Assembly: GCA_030019325.1 (NCBI GenBank)
Contig: JASEFB010000048.1
Span: forward strand, 1-14,519
Origin: an archaeon
GTDB lineage: Archaea > Halobacteriota > Syntropharchaeia > Alkanophagales > Methanospirareceae
Direction of reading: 5' to 3'
Length of the DNA stretch: 14,519 bases
Numbering within the stretch: position 1 is the stretch's first letter; each line of letters begins with the position of its first letter. Made by a program: the position numbers and the translations under genes. This document shows positions 7,521 through 14,444 of this stretch, one piece after another. The notes under the pieces were generated by a model. That model had not been told where the DNA came from. It was given only the letters and a program-made list of their open reading frames with translations, and searched no databases.

Positions 7521-7669
7521 CCCAATGTCAAATACTACCAAATCCCAAGTAAATCCCAATTTCCAAAACCCAAAGAGAAGGGATAAGCAAAAATGGAGTG
7601 CAAAATTGGTAGTATTGGGATTTTGGATTTGTTTGGCAGTATTGGTAGGTATTGGGATTTTGGATTTTT
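7521..7669. repeat. AATCCCAA-type direct and inverted repeats between mmp14 and mmp17
   Basis: An 18-base exact direct repeat (TATTGGGATTTTGGATTT) occurs at 7613-7630 and 7650-7667, inside a longer near-repeat of about 26 bases with a period of about 37. Upstream, the opposite sense appears: AATACTACCAA (7531-7541) is the exact reverse complement of TTGGTAGTATT (7606-7616), and AAATCCCAA-like units occur three times at 7518-7560. The region can fold into a long imperfect stem. No open frame is seen in it. It may be a decayed mobile or satellite-like element. Confidence 0.7.
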
Positions 7670-7716
7670 AAAGGAACTAAATATTAATACAGGGAGATTA
7701 TATGTAGGGTGTTGAG

Positions 7717-8271
7717 ATGGAGGTAAAAGTCGAAGGGGGAGACGAGTTCGCAAATACATCGTACGGAAAAATCTGTCAAGATACATTCCGAGATTTAGGG
7801 GTGAGGACCAGTATAGACCATACGTACATCTATATCGACCCGAAGGAGCCGGTCTTTCTTATCTCGGTTAAGATCGGACGGGTGGCCAGTCCTATAAAGG
7901 TACGAGATGTTACCCAACCAGAAATAGATAAGTTAAAGATAACTGATGAGAAATTTGCACCAAAATTACTTGCCGTGCTCTGGGATAAATATGGAGAGAG
8001 AGTCCACCAAATAGGCAGATTAGAGATAGGCTTAAAATTAGATGAGGGAGAAGCGGAGGCATTAAAAGATTTGATTGTCTATGATCCCAGAGAGGATTTG
8101 ATACCGCGGATATTAGATGGAATAGATAGGGTCTTACCCGAAGGTGCAAGGGTACGGTATCCTCTTCCTTCACCTCGAAGAATAACGATTATCGCTTCGG
8201 AGAATCCGATAGGAGAGGAGTGGAAGAAGAAAGCTGAGGAGATCGTACGTGTTTTGGGGGACGATGTATAA
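7717..8271 (+). CDS. mmp17: Methanogenesis marker protein 17 (MCR activation complex component)
   Basis: A 184-residue protein matching the methanogenesis marker 17 family along its length, from the N-terminal VKVEGGDEFANTSYGKICQD through YIYIDPKEPVFLISVKIG to the C-terminal EWKKKAEEIVRVL. Established knowledge: Mmp17 copurifies with McrC, Mmp3 and Mmp7 in the ATP-dependent complex that reduces the nickel of coenzyme F430 in methyl-coenzyme M reductase. No cysteine cluster is visible in this subunit. The ATG is preceded by GGGTG and by an AT-rich stretch (AAATATTAAT, about 7679-7688) that could be its TATA box. Its 3' end overlaps mmp7, so the two are translated together. Confidence 0.92.
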   Translation: MEVKVEGGDEFANTSYGKICQDTFRDLGVRTSIDHTYIYIDPKEPVFLISVKIGRVASPIKVRDVTQPEIDKLKITDEKFAPKLLAVLWDKYGERVHQIGRLEIGLKLDEGEAEALKDLIVYDPREDLIPRILDGIDRVLPEGARVRYPLPSPRRITIIASENPIGEEWKKKAEEIVRVLGDDV

Positions 8272-9157
8272 AATAATGATGTTTGAGGGAGGGGTGTATA
8301 AGTTTAGCGACCTGAGGGAGCTCATAGAGGATATAGGGGGGTTTATAGTACAAGAGTTGGTGATGCAGACCGATACCATACTGCATATGGCATTCCCTGA
8401 AGAGGAGGAGCGCGAGATAAGGAATAAAGTAAAAGAACTGGGTGGGAAGTTAATCGATTTACCCTTGGCGGGAACGGAAATAATGGTAGTAACTCCGTCT
8501 CTCGGGAAACATCACGCTGTTAACCCGCTTTGTGATATAGGAGAATATCTGAGGCGGAAAGGAGCGATTACCAATATGATGGGGCTAGCGAGAGGAGTGG
8601 GAAAGAGGATTGCACAGATAACCGCACAAGAGAAGATGATAATGGAGGAATGCGATGCCGTGGTATTTGTATTCGGCAATTTAAAGGAGTGTATAGAGGA
8701 AAAGATGAGGATATGCGACGTGATTGAGGTGCCTTATCTGATAGTAGGAGGTCCGCCTGACCTTGAGTTAGAACATTATCTGGGTGGGATAGGAAGAAGA
8801 ACTGATAGGATGCGGAGAAAAGAGGAGTTTGATACGTTAGAAGCAATGGCGTCCAAATTGGGGGAGATTCTGGATGAGAAGAGGAAGGAAGTAGAGGAAG
8901 ACCCGCTGGCCGCGTCTCCCTTGTTTATAAAGGAATTAATCGAGCTGGTTATGCCCCCAAAAGCGGGCGAGGAATTACCCATCATCATCCACTTAGATGG
9001 TTTACGGGTGAATATAGATGAGGATGAGGTGGCGAGGATAAGGGACATCGAGGTGGGTACGAAGAAACTATCTGAGATTTGTAAGATAAAAAAATCGTTG
9101 TATAGAGGATATCTGCTGAAGATTCTCCCCGAAGCTGTAACCGGGAGTGTATTTTAA
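8264..9157 (+). CDS. mmp7: Methanogenesis marker protein 7 (MCR activation complex component)
   Basis: Clear match to methanogenesis marker 7: VYKFSDLRELIEDIGGFI near the start, LPLAGTEIMVVTPSLGKHH, then NPLCDIGEYLRRKGA, GLARGVGKRIAQI and LDGLRVNI near the C-terminus. The length of 297 residues is normal. Mmp7 is a subunit of the MCR activation complex with McrC, Mmp3 and Mmp17. The conserved Cys in NPLCDIGEY and the His pair before it are candidate metal ligands (inference). The frame is open back to 8249, but the ATG at 8264 has GGGGG just upstream and overlaps the mmp17 stop; ATG at 8276 or 8279 is also possible and would match shorter N-termini in the family. Confidence 0.92.
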   Translation: MYKIMMFEGGVYKFSDLRELIEDIGGFIVQELVMQTDTILHMAFPEEEEREIRNKVKELGGKLIDLPLAGTEIMVVTPSLGKHHAVNPLCDIGEYLRRKGAITNMMGLARGVGKRIAQITAQEKMIMEECDAVVFVFGNLKECIEEKMRICDVIEVPYLIVGGPPDLELEHYLGGIGRRTDRMRRKEEFDTLEAMASKLGEILDEKRKEVEEDPLAASPLFIKELIELVMPPKAGEELPIIIHLDGLRVNIDEDEVARIRDIEVGTKKLSEICKIKKSLYRGYLLKILPEAVTGSVF

Positions 9158-9177
9158 CCAGAGACACCCCCCCATTT

Positions 9178-9194
9178 CTAGTGGAGAACACTAG
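9178..9194. terminator. Small hairpin between convergent mmp7 and GGGP synthase genes
   Basis: CTAGTG (9178-9183) and CACTAG (9189-9194) form a perfect six-pair stem with loop GAGAA. It lies in the middle of the 44-base spacer where the two genes meet tail to tail, so it could act for both. Flanking T runs are short, so the call is tentative. Confidence 0.35.
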
Positions 9195-9201
9195 CTTTAC
9201 C

Positions 9202-9888
9202 CTATCTCGGGATAGTCTCAATAAACTTATCTATGCTGGTATATACCACATTACCAACAACAATAACATCTGCATATCGTTTCATCTCTGCCGCGTCCTG
9301 CTGCGATTCGATTCCCCCACCGTAGAATAACGATGCTTCGTTTAACGATTCACTGACTCTTTTTACTACGTTGGGGTCGCCATAGGCACCGCTATATTCA
9401 ATGTAGATAATCGGAAGCCCCAGGTATTTCTCTGCATATTGTGCATACGCGATGACCTCATCTGCGGCTAAGTCGGTCTTTGATTTAGTCACTTGCGCTA
9501 CTGCGGATTCTGGATTCATGACGATATACGCCTCTGGTATAACTTTTTCCCAGGTAATTGATTGCTTCATTATCCAATCCTTATGCTTACCTATAATCCA
9601 ATCCACATCGCTCGCATTGAGGACCAAAGGCACGAAGATATAATCCACATCTTCAGACAAGACCACATCGGGAGTAACAGGCTCCAAGATTTTCGGGATT
9701 TTATAGCCCTTCAAAAGAGATATAAGCTGGTATGTGTTTTTAGTGGTGATATTTTGAGTCCCTGAGATCATAATTGCATCAGTCCCACTCTCCACGATGG
9801 TTTCCAAATCATCTGGTGAGATATGCTTGTCTGGATCGAGTTTTGTGATATGGATCCAATTTTTCCAGGGGGTCTTTTCTGCATCCAT
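9202..9888 (-). CDS. Geranylgeranylglyceryl phosphate synthase, PcrB-like
   Basis: This enzyme joins a prenyl diphosphate (geranylgeranyl in archaea) to sn-glycerol-1-phosphate, the first ether bond of archaeal membrane lipids. The TIM-barrel motifs are all present: ITKLDPDK (14-21), GTDAIMISGT (35-44), YIEYSGAYGDP (162-172), the phosphate-binding YGGGI (189-193) and VGN (211-213). The 228-residue length equals that of PcrB-type group I enzymes. The frame also offers a GTG at 9891, but the ATG at 9888 is preferred; a TATA-like TTATTTATT lies about 28 bases before it and no Shine-Dalgarno sequence is seen, so the mRNA is probably leaderless. The chain length of the prenyl donor cannot be read from the sequence with certainty. 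Confidence 0.93.
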   Translation of the reverse strand: MDAEKTPWKNWIHITKLDPDKHISPDDLETIVESGTDAIMISGTQNITTKNTYQLISLLKGYKIPKILEPVTPDVVLSEDVDYIFVPLVLNASDVDWIIGKHKDWIMKQSITWEKVIPEAYIVMNPESAVAQVTKSKTDLAADEVIAYAQYAEKYLGLPIIYIEYSGAYGDPNVVKRVSESLNEASLFYGGGIESQQDAAEMKRYADVIVVGNVVYTSIDKFIETIPR

Positions 9889-9909
9889 CACTTTTAAGAT
9901 TGAAACACG

Positions 9910-9923
9910 TGTAATAAATAAAA
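9910..9923. promoter_or_regulatory. Shared divergent promoter (GGGP synthase / unknown gene pair)
   Basis: TGTAATAAATAAAA and its complement give a TATA-like box in both directions. On the minus strand it sits about 28 bases before the GGGP synthase ATG. On the plus strand it predicts a start near 9940, which would exclude the upstream ATG at 9933 of the next gene. Confidence 0.45.
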
Positions 9924-9998
9924 GATTGGAGTATGAGGAAAAGAGTGAAGGGTAAAGAGAAAAAGAAGAAGATAAAGGGTATGCGTGGAGGAGTTTTG

Positions 9999-11147
9999 GT
10001 GGAGGAATTGGAGAGACAGAAGGTAAAGGAAGAACTCATGGACTTAAAGGCTCAAAATGCGAAGTGGTGGGGCAAGTTTAATTCACTTGAAGAGGTTGAT
10101 AAACTGGATTTCCTCGATGCCATGCTTGATACAGAAGCAGCGAATTTTTGGGTGGGCGGGAGACCTTTTGATGCTTTTAACGATACTTTCTACGAGTTAG
10201 TTCCAAAAGGGAAGTTGGAAGAGTGTATAAAGCTGCTGGAGAAGTTCAGGGAGCGAAAACCGGATTGGTATAGGAGAGATTATCCATTCTATGATTACAA
10301 GTTGGTTTACTACTATGCGGCACGAGAAGAAAGAGATAAGCTAAGAGAAGCACTGAGATATTTTTTGGAAGAGCCAGAAAGAGATGTAGATTGTTTATCC
10401 ATTGTGCTGGATACGTTGAGGTTGTATGGTTTTGCAGAGGAAACATATCAAATAAGCAAAGCTGCGTATCAAAGACTGAAAGATTCGGAGCGTATTGTGC
10501 CCGATGCGATTGATGAGCTGAGGCAGTTGCTTATCTTCTGTATGATACGGGGATATATTACCTCTCACGATGAAGGAGAGGAAGAGGTAAGGAGGAGGTT
10601 GCATGAGGATATGGCTTGGTTAGCCTCTATTGATGCGATGGATGATGAGGAGTTTGCGAAGATTGAGATTGGTTTGCAAAGAACACTTAAGATATTACGT
10701 GGAGAAGAGGTAAAGGAGTGGAAGCGTGCCGATTTCTTTACGGACGGGAAAGGATGCAGGGGCAACGTCCATATCATTGGTATGGAATTTGTGCGTTATA
10801 TGCATGAGCAAGGGTTTGAATGGGTTACTGGGGATATGATGCGAGAAGTGGCAATTGGTTATTTTGAGAGTAAAGATGAGGACAGGCTCTTCTTCACATT
10901 CTCGAAAGACAGCTTTGAAGAATATTTAAGCATGTTCCTGGGTTTCATTTCTCTTTACGATATGAGGGGTATGGCGGCGCCGAAAGCGCTGGAATACGTC
11001 TGCACTTTCCTCTGCGAGAAGGGGGTTCTCAGTGATGAAGAGATGAGCGTGATTGCGGAGGGGATAGAGGAACTCAATGAAAAACTGAGGGAGAGACGAG
11101 AACGCGAGGCGTGGAAGTACAGGTTTTTGGAAAGGTGGAAGAAATAA
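9999..11147 (+). CDS. Unrecognised all-helical protein, possibly TPR-like
   Basis: I do not recognise this family. From the GTG at 9999 it has 382 residues. The frame is open to an ATG at 9933, but GGAGGAG (9987-9993) ends five bases before the GTG, and the extra N-terminus would be a run of Lys/Arg; the ATG at 9981 is the other choice. The protein is rich in Glu, Lys, Leu and aromatics, with helix pairs such as LEECIKLLEKF, DKLREALRYFLEEPERD and AEETYQISKAAYQRL in the first half, as in TPR-like solenoids. A middle segment (about 235-265 of this numbering) is acidic and linked to ADFFTDGKGCRGNVHIIGMEF, perhaps a separate domain. No signal peptide or membrane helix is seen. It is two bases from the next gene, so they probably form an operon. 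Confidence 0.75.
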   Translation: MEELERQKVKEELMDLKAQNAKWWGKFNSLEEVDKLDFLDAMLDTEAANFWVGGRPFDAFNDTFYELVPKGKLEECIKLLEKFRERKPDWYRRDYPFYDYKLVYYYAAREERDKLREALRYFLEEPERDVDCLSIVLDTLRLYGFAEETYQISKAAYQRLKDSERIVPDAIDELRQLLIFCMIRGYITSHDEGEEEVRRRLHEDMAWLASIDAMDDEEFAKIEIGLQRTLKILRGEEVKEWKRADFFTDGKGCRGNVHIIGMEFVRYMHEQGFEWVTGDMMREVAIGYFESKDEDRLFFTFSKDSFEEYLSMFLGFISLYDMRGMAAPKALEYVCTFLCEKGVLSDEEMSVIAEGIEELNEKLRERREREAWKYRFLERWKK

Positions 11148-11149
11148 GA

Positions 11150-11875
11150 ATGAAGCTGCGGAAAAACAGGCAAATCCCCCTATTTTCAACTATAAATAAG
11201 GACGATAGGGAGTTAAGCCCCGAGATCCAGCACATAATTATTAGAAGAATCACCGAAGATCTGAACTCTGTTAAAGAAGAACTTCAAAAAATAGTACATT
11301 CTTCTATCGAAAAGGAAATGCAATCTGAAAAGGAAGAAGCCCATAATTGTCTCAATAACTTAGAATCACATCTTCCGGGACTTAAAAACTCGCGCCCAGA
11401 TTGTTCAAAATATGATAGTTATGTAGAGATGATCAAACCACACCTAGAATTCGTTAAGAGGCGTATAGATAAAGGGAATAGTTATAGAGAGAATGTAGGA
11501 GAAGTCATGCCTAAGCTTGCCACTATGGAAAAAAGGATTAGCAAAAGTGGTGCAACTTTAGATTTCTTGGCTAAGCTGGATGAAGGGAGTATTTCGCGGG
11601 ACTTGAAGAGTTTAAAACAGGGTATCCAAAATATTGAAAGCACATTTAAGGAATATTTTCCTTCTTTTAAGAGGACGAAAGAAGAAATAGATGACCTATA
11701 TAAGAGGTTACAATTGTATGAGAGGGAGTTAAAGGAACTCATGACACCAAATCATGAATGGGAAGAAATCTTAACTTCTCTCCCTTATCCAACCTCTAAT
11801 CCAGATGAGTTCCGAGAAGTGAGAAAAGCGGTGGGAAGAAGGTGTAAAAGATGTGGAGTTGAGGAGAGATATTAA
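11150..11875 (+). CDS. Unrecognised coiled-coil protein with C-terminal CxxC
   Basis: No family recognised. The ATG at 11150 gives 241 residues; it follows the upstream stop by two bases, and AGGTGG lies inside the end of the upstream gene (the frame is open to 11111, overlapping it). Most of the chain is predicted helix with heptad-like stretches: ITEDLNSVKEELQKIV, EMQSEKEEAHNCLNNLESHL, LKSLKQGIQNIESTF, and KEEIDDLYKRLQLYERELKEL. The C-terminus has RRCKRCGVEERY, a single CxxC that could be half of a zinc-binding site. The DNA looks more A+T-rich than the mtr and mmp genes. It converges on a broken SMC/Rad50-like gene, which may be a chance neighbour or a former partner. Confidence 0.65.
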   Translation: MKLRKNRQIPLFSTINKDDRELSPEIQHIIIRRITEDLNSVKEELQKIVHSSIEKEMQSEKEEAHNCLNNLESHLPGLKNSRPDCSKYDSYVEMIKPHLEFVKRRIDKGNSYRENVGEVMPKLATMEKRISKSGATLDFLAKLDEGSISRDLKSLKQGIQNIESTFKEYFPSFKRTKEEIDDLYKRLQLYERELKELMTPNHEWEEILTSLPYPTSNPDEFREVRKAVGRRCKRCGVEERY

Positions 11876-11917
11876 TTGAGAAAGGAATAATTTACTCAAT
11901 GTGCATATCTTACCCTT

Positions 11918-13076
11918 TCACGTTTCATGAATAACCTCCACATCGCTAATATCAGTAGCCAACTCTGTGATGACTACGTAATCCTCGCTCCTTTTGAGGT
12001 GATCTTTTACTATATCAAATCTTTTAGGATCGTAGCTTGTGATAAGCTCGTCTGAATGAAATCATATCTTCCTTGTAGATCCTCAACACCCAACGTTTGC
12101 TTTTTAAACTCCTCAATCCTCTCTTCAGCTCTTTTTATATTCGCCTCTTTTTGGTCTATAGCCACTTTCATCTCTTGCTTCTCTTTAAATTTCTTATAAG
12201 CCTCTTCCGATTTTGAAAGTTCTTGGATCTCTTCCATGAGGGTTTTTTGCTTATCTTCCTTATCATCCATGACTTGTTGAACTTTCTTTTTATCATCCTC
12301 CCGATTAATCAGGGATTTTTGATTTTTCTTTAACTCATCCTCAAATATTCCTAAATCTTGTTTTTCCTCTTTTAATTCTCTCTGTTCCGTTCCTAGATCT
12401 TCAATTTCTCGCCTAAGTTCCGTTTCCATTGAATTCAAGTCGGAAATTTCACGTCTAATTTTGCTTATCCACGAATGGAGTTCGACACTTGTCATTCTTT
12501 TACCACAGGCGTAGCAGTGGCCTTCATCCCCATATTTTCTTAGGAATAGATCATTACGCTGTGCTGACGAAAGTTTCTCTTCTGCTTTTGCTTTTTGCGA
12601 TTTGACTTTGTCTAAATCACTCCTTTTTATCGGTATTTCGTTTGCTATTTCGTTTAAACGGGCATCTATTCGAGGATGTTGAGTTTTTATAACTTGAATT
12701 TGAGATTCGTACCTTTTTATATTGTCTTTTGTAGATTCAATAGCTTCTTCTAACTCTTGGAGTTTACCCCTAATACTTGCGATATCTTCATTTAGATGAT
12801 CTAACTCTTGCTTTCTTTTATTATACCGCCCAAAATCCTCAAAAATTTCTTTTTCATCTAAAAGAGGCTTTTTGGCAAATTTTTCCCTGAGTTTTTCCAA
12901 TTCTTTTTCATCTTCTCTCTTCTGTTTTTCATATTCTTCAAGTCTTATCAACAGGTCTCGATAATGTTGGATTTTAGTCGTAACAATATGGTCAATTTCC
13001 TGAAGGGCTGTCTGTGCTTTCTCATAATTTTCGGCACCCGCTAAAAGATCGATATAGTTTTTTACCCCTCTACGTG
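11918..13076 (-). pseudogene. Remnant of a Rad50/SMC-like zinc-hook ATPase
   Basis: Rad50-like proteins hold DNA ends with an ABC-type ATPase head at the base of a long coiled coil whose tip has a CxxC zinc hook. Here the main open frame (12951-12010 from a TTG, open in frame up to 13101) encodes an ascending coil, the hook GHCYACGKRM (Cys codons at 12516-12514 and 12507-12505), and a descending coil. In-frame codons from 12952 to about 13076 add residues like GVKNYIDLLAGAENYEKAQ, the piece that follows the N-lobe in Rad50. The N-lobe with Walker A is gone, cut off at the IS91 element. At about 12050-12064 the frame breaks, and frame 12061-11918 encodes SDELITSYDPKRF and then YVVITELATD, which read as the Walker B Asp-Glu, D-loop and following strand of the C-lobe. 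About 100 C-lobe residues, including the signature motif, are missing. It may belong to archaeal SMC-related proteins rather than true Rad50. Confidence 0.75.
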
Positions 13077-13083
13077 CAAGAAA

Positions 13084-13098
13084 GCACCCTTCGGGTGC
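13084..13098. repeat. IS91 terminal hairpin (oriIS-type)
   Basis: A perfect inverted repeat GCACCC / GGGTGC with loop TTC, lying between the transposase stop and the CAAG tetranucleotide. It fits the subterminal hairpin at the replication-origin end of IS91-like elements. Confidence 0.65.
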
Positions 13099-13108
13099 AA
13101 ATCAATTG

Positions 13109-14323
13109 TTAGCTATGGCTAAGCCATGGGTGGTTCCAATCAGATAATTTGCATCCAAAAACTTCGTTTTCTATCGGAGGTCCCTTCTCATAGCACACGA
13201 ATGTCATTTTTCTTCCACAATTTGGACATTTTGGTGCCCATTTATTCACTTTCGTAACAAAGTCCTCGAATGTCGCCTGCCTTAAACTTCTCTGTAAATA
13301 TCCGGAATATCTCCTTTTGGTTCTACGGCTGTAAGCACCGTAATACCGTATCATTTTGAAATTTCGATCAGGAATGTGCTGAATCAATGCTTTAATGAAC
13401 TCCCGCACCTCCATCGTCACGAAATGCCGCTCGCCCTCACGATCCTCGTACCAGAATGTGACCGCTTTTCCGTCGTATCGGTGCAATCATGTGTTTGCGA
13501 CCGCGGGATGCCGGATGTATCTGGCTACATATCGTGCAATCCTTCGTTTGTTTGTGATTCTGGATTCTTTTGGGAGATGTACGTAGAATCCCTCGCGATA
13601 TTTCTTGAAAAGGTGGTCTATGAGCATCGAGAATAGCCTATTCTTTGGAAGTGCCGCTTTGAACTGGGTAAGTACCTGATATTGCCATGTTTTTCGCATA
13701 GCGTTGAAAGGGATGAACTTTTGATGGATAAACCTGCCATGTCTGTCGAATCCTCCTTCGGTCACGAGTATATGGATATGAGGATTAAAGCCCAGACTCC
13801 TGGAAAAGGGATGCAGCACAACGACAGCGCCTGCAGTTAATCTTCCGTTTCTGTGCTTGTGTGAAATTGTGTCGTTGATTGCTGCGATTGCCGCATCCAT
13901 CAAAACCTTTTGCAGAAAACGACATCTCCTCACAATTGGCCACAGAGCATTCGGGATTGTAAATACGGCATGCCGATGTGGCACATTGAATAATGCGTTT
14001 TGGAGGGATTTCGCCCACTTGTCTGTGTGATTCTTGCCACAATTCGTGCAGATGCGACTGTTGCATCCGAAATAGACTGTTTTTGTGATTCCACAGTGTT
14101 CGCACTCATATGTGAAGAAGCCGCGACTCTCGTCCTTGCAGGACAGCATCTTGTTGACCTCGTTGATTTCGACATCGCGGAGGTTATCTTTTTCCGCAAG
14201 GCGAAATGCAGCCCAGTTGAGATTGTCATCGAATATGTGTTTGACCGTGAGAGGGGCATCAGTAGCAAGACAGAGAAGAAATAGGATGAGGTATGTTCCT
14301 GGGGTGAAGATATCCGGATGCAC
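13109..14323 (-). pseudogene. IS91-family Y2 transposase interrupted by an in-frame TGA
   Basis: Two stretches, 14323-13490 and 13486-13109, lie in one frame and are separated only by TGA at 13489-13487. Together they make about 404 residues, the usual IS91 transposase size. In the first part: an N-terminal zinc module (Cys74, 77, 87, 92, 95), the HUH metal site FNPHIHILVTEGG with His182 and His184, and the catalytic pair RYVARYI with Tyr265 and Tyr269, spaced as in IS91. The stop follows nine residues after the second Tyr. The second part has the family C-terminus, including WAPKCPNCGRKM. The stop replaces a position where Arg is common, so a CGA-to-TGA change would explain it. The start is uncertain: GTG at 14323 is the only start I see, without a Shine-Dalgarno sequence. 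A truncated product might keep the nickase domain. Confidence 0.85.
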
Positions 14324-14379
14324 CAGTTATTATTTGGGTGGAGATAATAATTGATGCGGAGCGAACGCTAGGTTATAGT

Positions 14380-14387
14380 GTATATAC
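14380..14387 (-). promoter_or_regulatory. Possible TATA box of the IS91 transposase
   Basis: GTATATAC is centred about 60 bases before the transposase GTG, in an AT-rich stretch. It would start a transcript near 14359. Apart from this, the spacer 14324-14444 shows no open frame of note and no clear element end. Confidence 0.3.
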
Positions 14388-14444
14388 CATTAAAAAAGCA
14401 GGCTAAAATGGGTCTTGGCTAGTTATTCAATCACATGCTAGATG

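Larger units (their letters stand above)
13081..14323 (-). mobile_element. IS91-family insertion sequence (recognisable part)
   Basis: The element carries a Y2 HUH transposase and a terminal hairpin. Its 3' end lies at 13081: the hairpin GCACCC-TTC-GGGTGC (13084-13098) sits 11 bases after the transposase stop, and CAAG (13077-13080) abuts it. IS91 elements insert next to CAAG or GAAC at the end that contains the replication origin (oriIS), so this matches known target choice. The other end could not be placed; it lies beyond the transposase start, probably between 14330 and 14440. No target duplication is expected for this rolling-circle family. Confidence 0.75.

Noticed and set aside
7521..7669. 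Repeats considered as a CRISPR array
   Set aside because: Only two longer direct repeats with unequal near-identical surroundings, mixed orientation and no real spacers; no cas genes nearby.
11918..12061. C-terminal fragment considered as an independent small gene
   Set aside because: It has no start codon after the preceding stop, and its sequence reads as the Walker B/D-loop part of the neighbouring broken ATPase.
13084..13098. Hairpin considered as an IS200/IS605 end or intrinsic terminator
   Set aside because: The transposase has two Tyr with HUH and the size of IS91, not the small single-Tyr TnpA, and no T run follows; the adjacent CAAG supports IS91.
13487..13489. TGA as a selenocysteine codon
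   Set aside because: Transposases of this family have no conserved Cys at this position and no selenocysteine insertion structure was evident; mutation is simpler.
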